Of a stretch of 64,000 nucleotides of DNA, positions 37,982-49,294 are shown in pieces. Position 1 is the stretch's first letter. Every line of letters starts with the position of its first letter. Both the position numbers and the translations under genes were made by a program. Source of the stretch: Ramlibacter rhizophilus (GTDB lineage: Bacteria > Pseudomonadota > Gammaproteobacteria > Burkholderiales > Burkholderiaceae_C); assembly GCF_004681965.1 (NCBI RefSeq), contig NZ_SMLL01000002.1, forward strand, positions 1-64,000, in the 5' to 3' direction. The notes beneath the pieces were generated by a model, which was not told where the DNA came from, ran no database searches, and was given only the letters and a program-made list of their open reading frames with translations.

Positions 37982-39435
37982 TCAGCGGCCCCGGTTGCGG
38001 CGCGGCCCGGCGCCGCCGCCGCCACCACCCCCACCGCCCCCACCGCCTCGTCGTTGCCCGGGCATGCCGCCCTGGCGCTGGCGCGTGAAGCTGTCGGCGC
38101 CGATGTAACCCAGCGAGGTCTTCATGGGATCGGGCTGGCCGCCTGCCGGGCGATCGCCCCGCTCCTTGCGGCGCGACTGGCCGCCACCGCCTCCGCCACC
38201 GCCACCACCACCCATGCCGGGTGGCTTGCCCGCGCGGTTGGGCGGACCGTCGCCGCCGCGCCGGGGCTTGCCGCCGCGCCTTCCGTCCGCGCCATTGCCC
38301 TTGCCCTGGCCTTGGCCGCGACCATCCGGTGCGTTGACGCCTGCCGCATGCATGAGGGCCCGGATGTCGCGTTCGTCCAGCTCCATCCAGGCGCCGCGCT
38401 TGAGGCCGCGCGGCAGGACCATGGCCCCATAGCGGATGCGGATGAGGCGGCTGACCGCGTGGCCCACGGCTTCGAACAGGCGCCGCACCTCGCGGTTGCG
38501 GCCCTCGGAGATGGTCACGCGGTACCAGGCGTTGGCGCCTTCGCCGCCACCGTCCTCGATGGAGCCGAACTGCGCCCGCCCGTCGCCGAGCTCGACACCG
38601 TCCAGCAAGCGCTGCTTCTCTTCATCGCTCAGGGGGCCGAGCACGCGCACCGCGTACTCGCGCTCCAGGCCGAAGCGCGGATGCATGAGCCGGTTGGCGA
38701 GCTCGCCGGAACTCGTGAACAGCAGCAGGCCCTCGGTGTTGAGGTCCAGCCGGCCGACGGATTGCCACTTGCCCTGGTACAGCTTGGGCAGCTTGCGGAA
38801 CACCGTGGGGCGGTTCTGCGGATCGTCGTGCGTGACCACCTCGCCGACCGGCTTGTGGTAGGCGATGACACGGGCCGGAGGCGGCGCGATGCGGACCTTG
38901 ATGGGCCGGCCGTTCACCTTGATCTGGTCGCCCCACTGGATGCGCTGGCCGATGTGGGCCGGCTCGTTGTTCACCGAGATGCGACCTTCGGTGATGAGTT
39001 GCTCCATCTCCAGCCGCGACCCCAGGCCGGCCTGGGCCAGCACCTTGTGCAGCTTGGGCGTCTCGGGCTGCGGGGCGAGCACGCGCTTGGGCAGCGCCAC
39101 CTCGGCACTTTGCTCGTCGGCGTCGAACTGCCCCGAGACCACGTCCTCGAAGCGGATCGCCGGCACGGGGCCCTGCGCACGCGCGGCGGAGGCGCCGGCG
39201 CGCGGCGGCTCGTCACGCTCTTCATCGCCGTCGCCGTCGTAGTCGTCGTCGATGTCGTCGTCGTTGTCGTTGTCGAGGGCTGCCTTCGTCTCGGCCTGCT
39301 CGGAGGCCTCGGCATCGGTCTCGTCCTCGCGCGGCGCGCCATCGGCGGCATCCATGGGCTTCGGCTGTACCGGCTCGTGGGGGTCCGGCTCGGAGGAATC
39401 GCCGTCGGTCGCGCCGGTGTCGTGGGAATGTCGTG

Positions 39436-39439
<4 letters not shown>
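37982..39439 (-). CDS. rluB: 23S rRNA pseudouridine synthase RluB with long low-complexity extensions
   Basis: 485-aa RsuA-family enzyme making pseudouridine 2605 in 23S rRNA. The catalytic part covers about 125-370: an S4 RNA-binding domain ([39 protein letters not shown]), the catalytic Asp in [14 protein letters not shown], and [24 protein letters not shown]. It has an acidic N-terminal extension of about 120 residues (runs of Asp/Glu near 60-80) and a basic, glycine-rich C-terminal tail of over 100 residues with two runs of 11 or so glycines. Both are much longer than in E. coli RluB (291 aa). It overlaps scpB by 4 bp. Confidence 0.94.
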
Positions 39440-40065
<626 letters not shown>

Positions 40066-40197
40066 GGTCTCGTGTCGCAGGAAGGCCGCCGAGGCGGCTG
40101 GCGAAAAATGAAGGCCTGCAAGGCCTTCAGGAAGGGCCCGGCATGGCCGGGCTGGCCGGGAATCGCATGTCCGGGCATGCGTGGGCGGATTGTATCG

Positions 40198-41262
40198 TCA
40201 GTGCCCCGACCCGCTTCCCGGAGGTACCACCAGGCCCCAGGCGGCCAGCGCCTGCGCGAGGTCCGCAGGCAAGGGCGCTTCGAACACGAGCGCCTTGCCG
40301 GTCTCGGGGTGCCTGAAGGCCAGGCGCTCGGCATGCAAGGCCTGGCGGGCCATGCCGGCCGCCGGTGCACCGCCATAGAGGCCATCGGCCAGCAGCGGAT
40401 GCCCGAGGTGCGCCAGGTGAACGCGGATCTGGTGCGTGCGCCCCGTGTGCAGTCGGGCCCGCACCAGGCAGCCGGACTGCGCGTTCTGCAGCAGCTCGAA
40501 GTCGGTCCGGGCCGGCTTGCCCGGGTGGCGCTGTGGGTCCACGACCGCCATGCGCAGGCGATTCGCCGGGTCACGGCCGATGGCGGCATCGACGGTCCGC
40601 GCGGGCGGCCCGCTCCAGGGGCGGTGCGCCAGCGCCAGGTACTGGCGCGAGACCTCCCGCGCGGCGATGAGGCGCACCAGCGCGTCCATGGTGCGCCGCT
40701 CGCGCGCCACCACCATCAGGCCGCTGGTGTCCTTGTCCAGCCGGTGGACGATGCCCGCGCGCGGCAGCGCGGCGGCCTTGGGGTCCCGCGCGAGCAGGCC
40801 ATTGAGCACCGTGCCGCGCCAGTTGCCCGGGGCCGGGTGCACCACCACGCCCGCCGGCTTGTCGATCACCAGCAGGCAGGAGTCCTCGTACACCACCGGT
40901 AGCTCGATGGCTTCGGGAACGAACGCCTGGCTCTGGGGCGTGGCCCGCAGTTCGATGCGCCCGCGCTCGCCCGCCTTGACCCGCTGGGCACTGCGCAGGC
41001 ACGGCCGGCCCTGCAACTGCACCGCCCCGCCCTCGATCAGCTGCTGGAGGTAGCTGCGGGAGAACTCGGGCACGATGCCCGCGAGCGTGCGGTCCAGGCG
41101 CTGCCCGTGGTCCGGCGCACCGATGGTGAAGTCACGCACTTCCACCTCGGCGGCGCTGTCCGCGGCTTCGTCGATCACCTGCTCAAGCGCCGCGTCCAGC
41201 GGGGACGGCGAGCCGGTCGGATGGGGGTCGGTCGATATAATTGCGGCCCTTTTGACGTCCAT
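40198..41262 (-). CDS. rluD: 23S rRNA pseudouridine synthase RluD
   Basis: 354-aa RluA-family enzyme for pseudouridines 1911/1915/1917 in helix 69 of 23S rRNA. An N-terminal S4 domain (RLDRTLAGIVPEFSRSYLQQLIEGGAVQLQ) precedes the catalytic domain with HRLDKDTSGLMVVARE and the C-terminal RLHTGRTHQIRVHLAHLGHPLLADGLYG. The ATG at 41262 (MDVKRAAII) is chosen; the first 40 residues are variable. It diverges from bamD with only 13 bp between the two start codons, the usual rluD/bamD pairing. Confidence 0.94.
   Translation of the reverse strand: MDVKRAAIISTDPHPTGSPSPLDAALEQVIDEAADSAAEVEVRDFTIGAPDHGQRLDRTLAGIVPEFSRSYLQQLIEGGAVQLQGRPCLRSAQRVKAGERGRIELRATPQSQAFVPEAIELPVVYEDSCLLVIDKPAGVVVHPAPGNWRGTVLNGLLARDPKAAALPRAGIVHRLDKDTSGLMVVARERRTMDALVRLIAAREVSRQYLALAHRPWSGPPARTVDAAIGRDPANRLRMAVVDPQRHPGKPARTDFELLQNAQSGCLVRARLHTGRTHQIRVHLAHLGHPLLADGLYGGAPAAGMARQALHAERLAFRHPETGKALVFEAPLPADLAQALAAWGLVVPPGSGSGH
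41236..41241 (+). promoter_or_regulatory. Candidate -10 element of bamD
   Basis: A consensus TATAAT 35 bp before the bamD ATG, unusual in this GC-rich stretch. It lies inside the first codons of the divergent rluD. No -35 box matches well at the proper distance. Confidence 0.45.
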
Positions 41263-41275
41263 AGAAGCCTGCGCG

Positions 41276-42082
41276 ATGTTGCGTGCGAAATTATCGTTCC
41301 TCGCCCCTTGCCTCCTCGCGTGCGGCATGGGCCTCGTGGCCGGCTGTTCCACGACCGAAGCAGACAAGACCGCCAATTGGAGCCCGGGTCGCCTCTACAG
41401 CGAAGCGCGGGACGAAGCCTCCGCCGGCTCCTACGACAAGGCCATCCCGCTCTTCGAGCGCCTGGAAGGCCGCGCCGCCGGCACGCCGCTGGCGCAGCAG
41501 GCCCAGCTGGAGAAAGCCTACGCCCACTACAAGGCCGGCGAGAAGGCCGACGCCATCGCCACGCTGGACCGCTTCCTTCGCCTGCACCCGGCCAGCCCCG
41601 CGGCCGACTACGCCATGTACCTCAAGGGCCTGGTCAACTTCAACGACCAGCTCGGACTGTTCTCGTTCCTGGCTCGCCAGGACCTGTCGGAGCGCGACCA
41701 GCAGGCTGCGCGCGAATCCTTCGAGGCTTTCCAGGAGCTGGTGCGCCGCTTCCCGGAATCGCGCTATGCCCCCGACGCGCAGGCGCGCATGACCTACATC
41801 GTGAACTCGCTCGCGCAGTACGAGGTGCACGTGGCGCGCTACTACTACAACCGCGGCGCGTACGTCGCGGCCATCAACCGCGCGCAGGCCGCCATCGCGG
41901 ACTACAAGGAAGTGCCGGCGGCCGAGGAGGCCCTGTTCATCCTGCACCGCTCGTATCAGGCCCTTGGCATGGACCAGCTTGCCGCCGATGCGCGCCGCGT
42001 GCTGGAGAAGAACTACCCCGCCAGCGACTACCTGGCCCGCGGATTCAAGCCGAAGCAGGATCCGTGGTGGAAGCTCTGGTAG
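41276..42082 (+). CDS. bamD: Outer membrane assembly lipoprotein BamD
   Basis: 268-aa essential TPR lipoprotein of the BAM complex. The signal peptide ends in the lipobox GLVAGCS (Cys24). TPR units are visible: LYSEARDEASAGSYDKAIPLFERLE, QLEKAYAHYKAGEKADAIATLDRFLRLHP, and AQYEVHVARYYYNRGAYVAAINRAQAAIADY. The C-terminal half binds BamA and BamC in E. coli. Its last 38 bp overlap the 3' end of the convergent helicase gene. Confidence 0.95.
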   Translation: MLRAKLSFLAPCLLACGMGLVAGCSTTEADKTANWSPGRLYSEARDEASAGSYDKAIPLFERLEGRAAGTPLAQQAQLEKAYAHYKAGEKADAIATLDRFLRLHPASPAADYAMYLKGLVNFNDQLGLFSFLARQDLSERDQQAARESFEAFQELVRRFPESRYAPDAQARMTYIVNSLAQYEVHVARYYYNRGAYVAAINRAQAAIADYKEVPAAEEALFILHRSYQALGMDQLAADARRVLEKNYPASDYLARGFKPKQDPWWKLW

Positions 42083-44168
42083 CCGCCGCGAGCGTTGCCA
42101 GCGCCGCCTCGAAGGCGTCCATCGAATCCAGCCGCCGCATCGGCGGCAGCGCCGCCAGCAGCCGGCGCCCATAGCCCATGGTGGCCAGGCGCGGGTCGCA
42201 CACCACCAGGATGCCGGTGTCCGTCTCGCGCCGGATCAGCCGTCCGGCACCCTGCTTGAGCGCCACCGCGGCCTCGGGCAGGTGGTAGTCGCTGAAGGCG
42301 CTGCGCCCGCTCGACTCCAGCCGCTTGGACCGCGCCTCGACCAGCGGGTCGCCCGGCGGCGGAAAGGGCAGCTTGTCGATCACCACGGCCTGCAGCTCGT
42401 CCCCGGGAACGTCCACGCCTTCCCAGAACGAGGCCGAGGCCACCAGCACGCACCCGGGCCGGCCCTGCGTCGCCCCTTCGCGAAAGCGTTCGATCAGGCT
42501 GCGCTTGGGCCCCTGCCCCTGCACCAGGATGTCAAGGCCGCCCTCGATCCCGAAACGCGTCTGCAGCGCATCCCCGATGGTGCGCAGTGCGCGCAATGTG
42601 GTGGTGAGCACGAGCGTGCGCCCGCCGAGCGCGCCAGCCGCCTGCGCCGCGACGGCAGCGACGCGCGTGCTGTGAAGCGGATCGCCCGGGCGCGGCATGT
42701 CACGCGGCACGAAAAGCGCCGCCTGCCGCGCGTAGTCGAAGGGGCTGCCCACCCGCAGGACCTCGGCCCCCTGCAGGCCGCAGGGCTCGGTGAACCAGCT
42801 CAGGCGGGCATCGTCGCCCAGCGTGGCCGAGGTGAAGATCCAGGCCCGCGATGCAGCGGCCTCGGCGCGGATCGACCGGGCTTCGTCATCGGCCGCATCG
42901 TTCTGCGTTGACTCGCTTGCGGGATCGCCCGCCGGCGATTGACCCAGCAACCTCGTACGCACCGCCTCGGCGATGTCCAGCGGCGACTCCAGCAGCCGAA
43001 GCTGCAGGCCGACATCGACCCAGCGCACCACGCCGGACGGGCCGGGCTGCGCGAAACGGTCGGCGCGCTGCGCGAGCGAGTGCGCCCGCTCGGACAGGCG
43101 CACGAAGTCCGGCGCGATTTCGCTGACCGTCTCCAGGGCTTCCATCGCCTCTTCGCAGGCCCGCGCCACGCCGTCCAGGGCGGACTGCCAGTCATGTTCA
43201 TCGGCCTGCTCGGGCGCGGCGCCGGTCCAGCGCAGCCTCGCCCCCGTGGGCGTGCGTCCGACCACCAGGCGCAGGTCGCGGGCCGCGCGTTCCACGGCGC
43301 TGGCGACACCCTGCCAGTCCACGAGGCCCCGGGCGAGCTGCAGGCCGGCACCCAGGAGGTCGCGGGCGAAGTCGATCAGTTGCCCCGTCGCCAGGTGCGC
43401 ACCGAGGAACTGCACCCCGGTCTCGTTCAGCTGGTGCGCCTCGTCGAAGATTGCCACGCGCACCGAGGGCAGCAGTTCCGCCATGCCCGACTCGCGCACC
43501 GCGAGGTCGGCGAAGAACAGGTGGTGGTTGATCACCACCACGTCGGCCGCGAGTGCCTCGCGGCGCGCGTTGGCGACGTGGCAGGCGCGAAAGCGCGGGC
43601 ACTGCGAGCCCAGGCAGTTCTCGCGCGTGGAGGTGACCAGCGGGATGATGGGCGAGCGCTCGTCCAGGCCGGGCAGCTCGGACAGGTCGCCGCTGCGCGT
43701 GACCTGCGCCCAGGACTCCACCTTGGCGAGCGTGCGCAGGGCACTGCGATCGGGCAGGCTCGCGTCCTGGCGGGCCATCTCCATCCGGTGCACGCACAGG
43801 TAGCTGCCGCGCCCCTTGAGAAGCGCCGTGCGTACCGGAAGGCCCAGGGCCTTGACCAGCCGGGGCAGGTCGCGCCCATAGAGCTGGTCCTGAAGGGTCT
43901 TGGTGGCCGTCGACAGCAGCACGCGTTCGCCCGAGAGCAGGGCCGGCACCAGGTAGGAGAAGGTCTTTCCCACGCCCGTGCCGGCTTCGACGACGAGCAC
44001 GCCCCCGGACTCGATGGTGCGCGCGACCGCCATCGCCATGTCGGTCTGACCCGTTCTGGGTCGAAAGGCATCGGCCGCGCGCGACAGGGCGGCGCCGGCC
44101 TCGAAGGCTTCGCGCACCGCGTCCTGCAGGGAAGGCGGGCCGGTGGGGGTGGATTCGGGGGTATGCAA
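42045..44168 (-). CDS. dinG: DinG/YoaA-type iron-sulfur DNA helicase
   Basis: 707-aa superfamily 2 XPD-like 5'-3' helicase. Motif I is VEAGTGVGKTFSYLVPALL, motif II DEAHQL, and later motifs VLVASASFWEGVDVPGDELQ and QGAGRLIRRETDTG. Four cysteines between motifs I and II (YLCVHRM, NCLGSQCPRFRACHV) fit the [4Fe-4S] domain. DinG and its paralogue YoaA are hard to separate; the length is nearer DinG. It unwinds forks and R-loops during replication stress. The 3' end overlaps bamD by 38 bp on the opposite strand. Confidence 0.9.
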   Translation of the reverse strand: MHTPESTPTGPPSLQDAVREAFEAGAALSRAADAFRPRTGQTDMAMAVARTIESGGVLVVEAGTGVGKTFSYLVPALLSGERVLLSTATKTLQDQLYGRDLPRLVKALGLPVRTALLKGRGSYLCVHRMEMARQDASLPDRSALRTLAKVESWAQVTRSGDLSELPGLDERSPIIPLVTSTRENCLGSQCPRFRACHVANARREALAADVVVINHHLFFADLAVRESGMAELLPSVRVAIFDEAHQLNETGVQFLGAHLATGQLIDFARDLLGAGLQLARGLVDWQGVASAVERAARDLRLVVGRTPTGARLRWTGAAPEQADEHDWQSALDGVARACEEAMEALETVSEIAPDFVRLSERAHSLAQRADRFAQPGPSGVVRWVDVGLQLRLLESPLDIAEAVRTRLLGQSPAGDPASESTQNDAADDEARSIRAEAAASRAWIFTSATLGDDARLSWFTEPCGLQGAEVLRVGSPFDYARQAALFVPRDMPRPGDPLHSTRVAAVAAQAAGALGGRTLVLTTTLRALRTIGDALQTRFGIEGGLDILVQGQGPKRSLIERFREGATQGRPGCVLVASASFWEGVDVPGDELQAVVIDKLPFPPPGDPLVEARSKRLESSGRSAFSDYHLPEAAVALKQGAGRLIRRETDTGILVVCDPRLATMGYGRRLLAALPPMRRLDSMDAFEAALATLAAATRASTTDPASA

Positions 44169-44209
44169 CAGGGTGACGCCGCAATGGGCGAAGGGCAGCG
44201 GGCCGCGCT

Positions 44210-44215
44210 GATAAT
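44210..44215 (+). promoter_or_regulatory. Candidate -10 element of the PP2C phosphatase gene
   Basis: GATAAT preceded by T (TGATAAT), 36 bp before the ATG at 44252, in the 83-bp gap between divergent genes. No clear -35 box. Confidence 0.35.
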
Positions 44216-44251
44216 AGCGGCTCGCGGACGCCGTCCGGATCTGGGAAACGC

Positions 44252-45013
44252 ATGGCCAAGGGCTTCCGAATCACCGCAGCGACGGGTCTGCACAAGGGCG
44301 ATCGAGACTACCAGCAGGACCAGCTCGCGCTGATCGGCCACCCCCGCTTTCCCGGTTGCGTGCTCGGCGTCGTCGCCGATGGCATGGGCGGCCGCAGCGG
44401 CGGGCGCAAGGCCTCGGACCAGGTGATGCTCACCGCCCGCCAGCTGTTCGAGCGCTACTCGCCCGAGCAGGACGATGCAGCCCACTTCCTGCGCCGGCTG
44501 GTGCAGGAGGCGCACACGGTCATTCGCCTGACCGCCATCTCCGCCGAGGAAGAGCCCCACAGCACCCTGGCGGCCTTCCTGATCAACCCGGGTGGCGACT
44601 GCCACTGGGTGCACGCCGGCGACTCGCGCATCTACCACTTCCACGGCAGCGAGCTCGTGCACCGCACGCTGGACCATTCCTATGTGCAGGCCCTGGTGTC
44701 GCGAGGCGAGCTGAGCGAAGCGCAGGCGCGCGACCATCCGCAGTCCAACATCCTCCTGGGCTGCCTGGGCGCCGACGAAGACCCGCCGGCCGACCTGCAC
44801 TTCATCCCGCAACTGCGCCCGGGCGACACCCTGCTGGCCTGCAGCGACGGGCTGTGGCACTACTTCGAGACCTCGGAGCTGGGGTCCGCGCTGGCCACGC
44901 TGTCGCCGCGGGAGGCCAGCGAGCACCTGGTGGAAAAGGCCCGTTCGCGCGCGAAGGGCGCGGGCGACAACCTGTCGCTGGTGGTGGTGAAGCTCGAGGC
45001 GCTGATGGACTGA
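44252..45013 (+). CDS. PP2C-family Ser/Thr protein phosphatase
   Basis: 253-aa stand-alone PP2C (Stp-type) phosphatase. Metal-binding motifs are in order: GDRDYQQDQLAL, VVADGMGGRSGG, HWVHAGDSRIYHF, LACSDGLWHY and GAGDNLSLVVV. No membrane segment or sensor domain. It would remove phosphate from Ser/Thr kinase substrates. No Hanks-type kinase gene is in the window, so its partner is elsewhere. The ATG has GGGAAA about 7 bp upstream. Confidence 0.92.
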   Translation: MAKGFRITAATGLHKGDRDYQQDQLALIGHPRFPGCVLGVVADGMGGRSGGRKASDQVMLTARQLFERYSPEQDDAAHFLRRLVQEAHTVIRLTAISAEEEPHSTLAAFLINPGGDCHWVHAGDSRIYHFHGSELVHRTLDHSYVQALVSRGELSEAQARDHPQSNILLGCLGADEDPPADLHFIPQLRPGDTLLACSDGLWHYFETSELGSALATLSPREASEHLVEKARSRAKGAGDNLSLVVVKLEALMD

Positions 45014-45024
45014 AAACGTTCGTC

Positions 45025-45360
45025 TCAGCGCACCGGTGCGCTGCCCGCCTCGCGCGCCCGCTCGTCCAGTTCCCGCCGCCGCGCCTCGCCTTCGCGCTGC
45101 CGCTCGGCCGTGTTGACGGCCAGCTCCTGGCGACGCAGCGCTGCCAGCATGGCGCGCAGGCGCGTGCGCGCCTCGGCCACGCAGTCGTTCACGGCGAAGC
45201 GGGCCCGGCAGGCCAGTTCCTCGCGCGCGAACTGCGCCTGCGCGGCTGAACGCTCGATGTCGATGCGGGCGCGCTCGGCGTCCGGATCGATCCGGTCCTG
45301 CGCGCCCGCCGCGCAGGCCAGCACCACCAGGACCACGGTCAACGCTGCGCTTCGTTTCAT
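45025..45360 (-). CDS. Small exported coiled-coil protein, unknown function
   Basis: 111-aa protein with a clear signal peptide (MKRSAALTVVLVVLACAAGA, cut before QDRID). The mature part is almost entirely charged helix (DAERARIDIERSAAQAQFARE ... RRQELAVNTAERQREGEARRRELDERAREAG) with a Cys pair CRARFAVNDC spaced 9 residues apart, likely a disulfide in the periplasm. Similar small proteins seem to exist in related bacteria without known role. Its start overlaps the zapE stop by 4 bp, so it is the last gene of the sucA-sucB-lpd-zapE run. Confidence 0.75.
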   Translation of the reverse strand: MKRSAALTVVLVVLACAAGAQDRIDPDAERARIDIERSAAQAQFAREELACRARFAVNDCVAEARTRLRAMLAALRRQELAVNTAERQREGEARRRELDERAREAGSAPVR

Positions 45361-46460
45361 GTGAGCCTCGTGTCGACGGTGCGCCGCTCCTGAGCAAGGA
45401 ACTCGGCCGATTGCATTTCCATGAGCCGGGAGACGGTGCGGGGAAATTCGTGCGCCAGCGCGCCTTCGGTGTAGAGCCCCTCGGGCGGCGCTTCGGCAGA
45501 GAGGATCAGCTTGACCCGCCGGTCGTACAGCACGTCCACCAGCCAGGTGAAGCGCCGCGCCTCGGAGGCCATGCGCGCCGACATGGCCGGCACGTTCGAG
45601 AGCAGCACCGTGTGGAACTGCGTGGCGATCTCCAGGTAGTCGTTCTGGGAACGGGGTCCGCCGCAGAGCGTCCTGAAGTCGAACCACACGACGCCGCCCG
45701 CCTTGCGCCGCGCGCGGATCTCGCGCTGCTCGATGTGCAGCACGGGGTTCTCGTCGTGCGAGGCGGCCAGCTCGTTGAAGGCGGCGTCCATGTCGGCGTC
45801 GGCCTGCGGGCCGAGCGGCGTGTGATAGAGCTTGACGTGCTCGAGCGTACGGCGCCGGTAGTCGGTGCCGTTGTCCACGTTGATCACCTCCAGCCGGTCG
45901 TTCAGCAGCGCGATGGCCGGAAGGATGCGGTCCCGGTGCAGGCCGTTCGGGTACAGGTCGTCGGGCCGGAAATTGGAGGTGGTCACGAAGCCGACGCCAT
46001 TGTCGAAGAGCGACTGCAGCAGCCGGTGCAGGATCATGGCGTCGGTGATGTCCGCGACGTGGAACTCGTCGAAGCAGATGAGGCGATAGCGGCGCGCCAT
46101 GCGCTCGCCCAGCACGTCCAGCGGGTTGACCGTGCCCTGCATGTCCGCGAGCTCGCGGTGCACCTCGCGCATGAACTCGTGGAAATGCAGCCGCGTCTTG
46201 CGACGCAGCGGGACCGCGTTGTAGAAGCAGTCCATGAGGAAGCTCTTGCCCCGCCCCACCCCGCCGTACATGTACACGCCGCGCGGGATGTCGGGCCGGT
46301 TGATCAGCTTCTTGAACAGGTTCGAGCGCTGTTCCTTGAACTCGGCCCACTCGCGCGCGCAACGCTCCAGCGCCTCGACCGCGCGCAGTTGCGCGGGGTC
46401 GCTGGAGTAGTGTCGCGCGGCGAGTTCGGCGTCGTAGGCCTGGCGCACGGGACCGGACAT
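45357..46460 (-). CDS. zapE: Cell division protein ZapE (AFG1-like ATPase)
   Basis: 367-aa AFG1 family ATPase that modulates the Z-ring in E. coli and, in mitochondria, helps degrade respiratory proteins. P-loop YMYGGVGRGKSFLMD, Walker B RLICFDEFHVADITDAM, and the arginine-bearing TSNFRPDDLYPNGLHRDRILPAI. The C-terminal FTWLVDVLYDRRVKLILSAEAPPEGLY and FPRTVSRLMEMQSAEFLAQ are typical. 10 bp behind lpd. The link to a 2-oxoglutarate dehydrogenase operon is common in Burkholderiales. Confidence 0.94.
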   Translation of the reverse strand: MSGPVRQAYDAELAARHYSSDPAQLRAVEALERCAREWAEFKEQRSNLFKKLINRPDIPRGVYMYGGVGRGKSFLMDCFYNAVPLRRKTRLHFHEFMREVHRELADMQGTVNPLDVLGERMARRYRLICFDEFHVADITDAMILHRLLQSLFDNGVGFVTTSNFRPDDLYPNGLHRDRILPAIALLNDRLEVINVDNGTDYRRRTLEHVKLYHTPLGPQADADMDAAFNELAASHDENPVLHIEQREIRARRKAGGVVWFDFRTLCGGPRSQNDYLEIATQFHTVLLSNVPAMSARMASEARRFTWLVDVLYDRRVKLILSAEAPPEGLYTEGALAHEFPRTVSRLMEMQSAEFLAQERRTVDTRLT

Positions 46461-46470
46461 GCGCCTGTGC

Positions 46471-47904
46471 TTAGAAGTTGAGCGTGCGCTTGTCCACTGC
46501 CAGGGCGGCCTCCTTGGTGGCCTCCGAGAGCGACGGATGCGCGTGGCAGATGCGCGCGATGTCCTCGCTGGATGCCTTGAACTCCATGGCCACCACGGCC
46601 TCGGAGATCAGTTCGCTGGCCATGGGGCCGACGATGTGCACGCCCAGGATTTCATCGGTCGCCGCGTCGGCGAGGAACTTCACCATGCCGGTGGTGTCCC
46701 CCAGCGCCCTCGCCCGCCCGTTGGCCAGGAAGGGAAAGGTGCCGGCCTTGTACTTCACGCCGTCGGCCTTGAGCTGCTGCTCGGTGCGGCCCACCCAGGC
46801 GATCTCCGGGCTGGTGTAGATCACCCAGGGGATGGTGTTGAAGTTCACGTGCCCGTGCTGGCCCGCGATGCGCTCGGCCACGGCCACGCCCTCTTCCTCC
46901 GCCTTGTGCGCGAGCATGGGGCCGCGCACCACGTCACCCACGGCCCACACGCCCGGCAGGTTGGTGCGGCACTCGTCATCGACCAGGATGGCGCCGCGCT
47001 CGTCCAGCTTCAGGCCCACGCCCTCGGCGTTCAGGCCGACGGTGTTGGGGACGCGGCCGATGGAGACGATCAGCTTGTCCACGTCCAGCGACTGTGCCTG
47101 CCCCTTCGCGTCGGTGTAGGCGATGGAGACGCCCTCCCCGTCGCTGCGGACCTCGCCGACCTTCACGCCCAGCTCGATCTTCAGGCCCTGCTTGGTGAAG
47201 GCCTTGTGCGCCTCCTTGGCGATCTGCTCGTCCACCGCGCCCAGGAAGGTGGGCAGGCCTTCGAGGATGGTGACCTCGGCGCCCAGGCGGCGCCACACGG
47301 ACCCCATCTCCAGGCCGATGACGCCCGAGCCGATCAGGCCCAGCGTCTTCGGCACGGCGCCGATCCGAAGCGCGCCGTCATTGGACAGCACCTTGGTTTC
47401 GTCGAAGGGAACACCCGGCAGCGGGCGGGCGTTGGAGCCGGTGGCCACGATGACCTCCTTGCCGACCAGCGTCTCCTCCGCGCTGCCCGTCACCTTGATC
47501 TCGTAGCCTGCGCCGCCTTCGGCCGCCTTCACGAAGGCGCCCCGGCCGTGGAAGAACGCGACCTTGTTCTTCTTGAACAGGTACAGGATGCCGTCGTTGT
47601 TCTGCTTCACGACGGCGTCCTTGCGCCCGATCATCTTCGGCAGGTCGAGCCCCAGGCCCTGGACCTGGATGCCGTGTTCGCCGAAGTGCTTGCCCGCGTG
47701 CTCGAAGTGCTCGGAGGACTGCAGCAGCGCCTTGGACGGGATGCAGCCCACGTTGGTGCAGGTGCCGCCCGGGGCCGGGCCGCCCTTGTCGTTCTTCCAC
47801 TCGTCGATGCAGGCGGTGTTGAAACCCAGCTGCGCCGCGCGGATGGCCGCGATGTAGCCGCCGGGGCCACCGCCGATGACGATGACGTCGAATTGCTTGC
47901 TCAT
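46471..47904 (-). CDS. lpd: Dihydrolipoyl dehydrogenase, E3 of 2-oxoglutarate dehydrogenase
   Basis: 477-aa flavoprotein that reoxidises dihydrolipoamide with NAD+. FAD-binding [17 protein letters not shown], redox disulfide [19 protein letters not shown]-binding [21 protein letters not shown], and the active-site [15 protein letters not shown] near the C-terminus. It follows sucB by 11 bp, so it serves the 2-oxoglutarate complex; a second, lipoyl-fused E3 for pyruvate dehydrogenase is at 57610-59445. Confidence 0.97.
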   Translation of the reverse strand: MSKQFDVIVIGGGPGGYIAAIRAAQLGFNTACIDEWKNDKGGPAPGGTCTNVGCIPSKALLQSSEHFEHAGKHFGEHGIQVQGLGLDLPKMIGRKDAVVKQNNDGILYLFKKNKVAFFHGRGAFVKAAEGGAGYEIKVTGSAEETLVGKEVIVATGSNARPLPGVPFDETKVLSNDGALRIGAVPKTLGLIGSGVIGLEMGSVWRRLGAEVTILEGLPTFLGAVDEQIAKEAHKAFTKQGLKIELGVKVGEVRSDGEGVSIAYTDAKGQAQSLDVDKLIVSIGRVPNTVGLNAEGVGLKLDERGAILVDDECRTNLPGVWAVGDVVRGPMLAHKAEEEGVAVAERIAGQHGHVNFNTIPWVIYTSPEIAWVGRTEQQLKADGVKYKAGTFPFLANGRARALGDTTGMVKFLADAATDEILGVHIVGPMASELISEAVVAMEFKASSEDIARICHAHPSLSEATKEAALAVDKRTLNF

Positions 47905-47915
47905 GTCGCCGCGCC

Positions 47916-49202
<1,287 letters not shown>

Positions 49203-49294
49203 TTGTGTTCTTTCCTCTGAGGATGATTCTTTTCCTACGCGCGATGTGAAGCGACCCCGGCGCGCCGGGCGCCGAGGTCGTGTCGTTCAGATCG

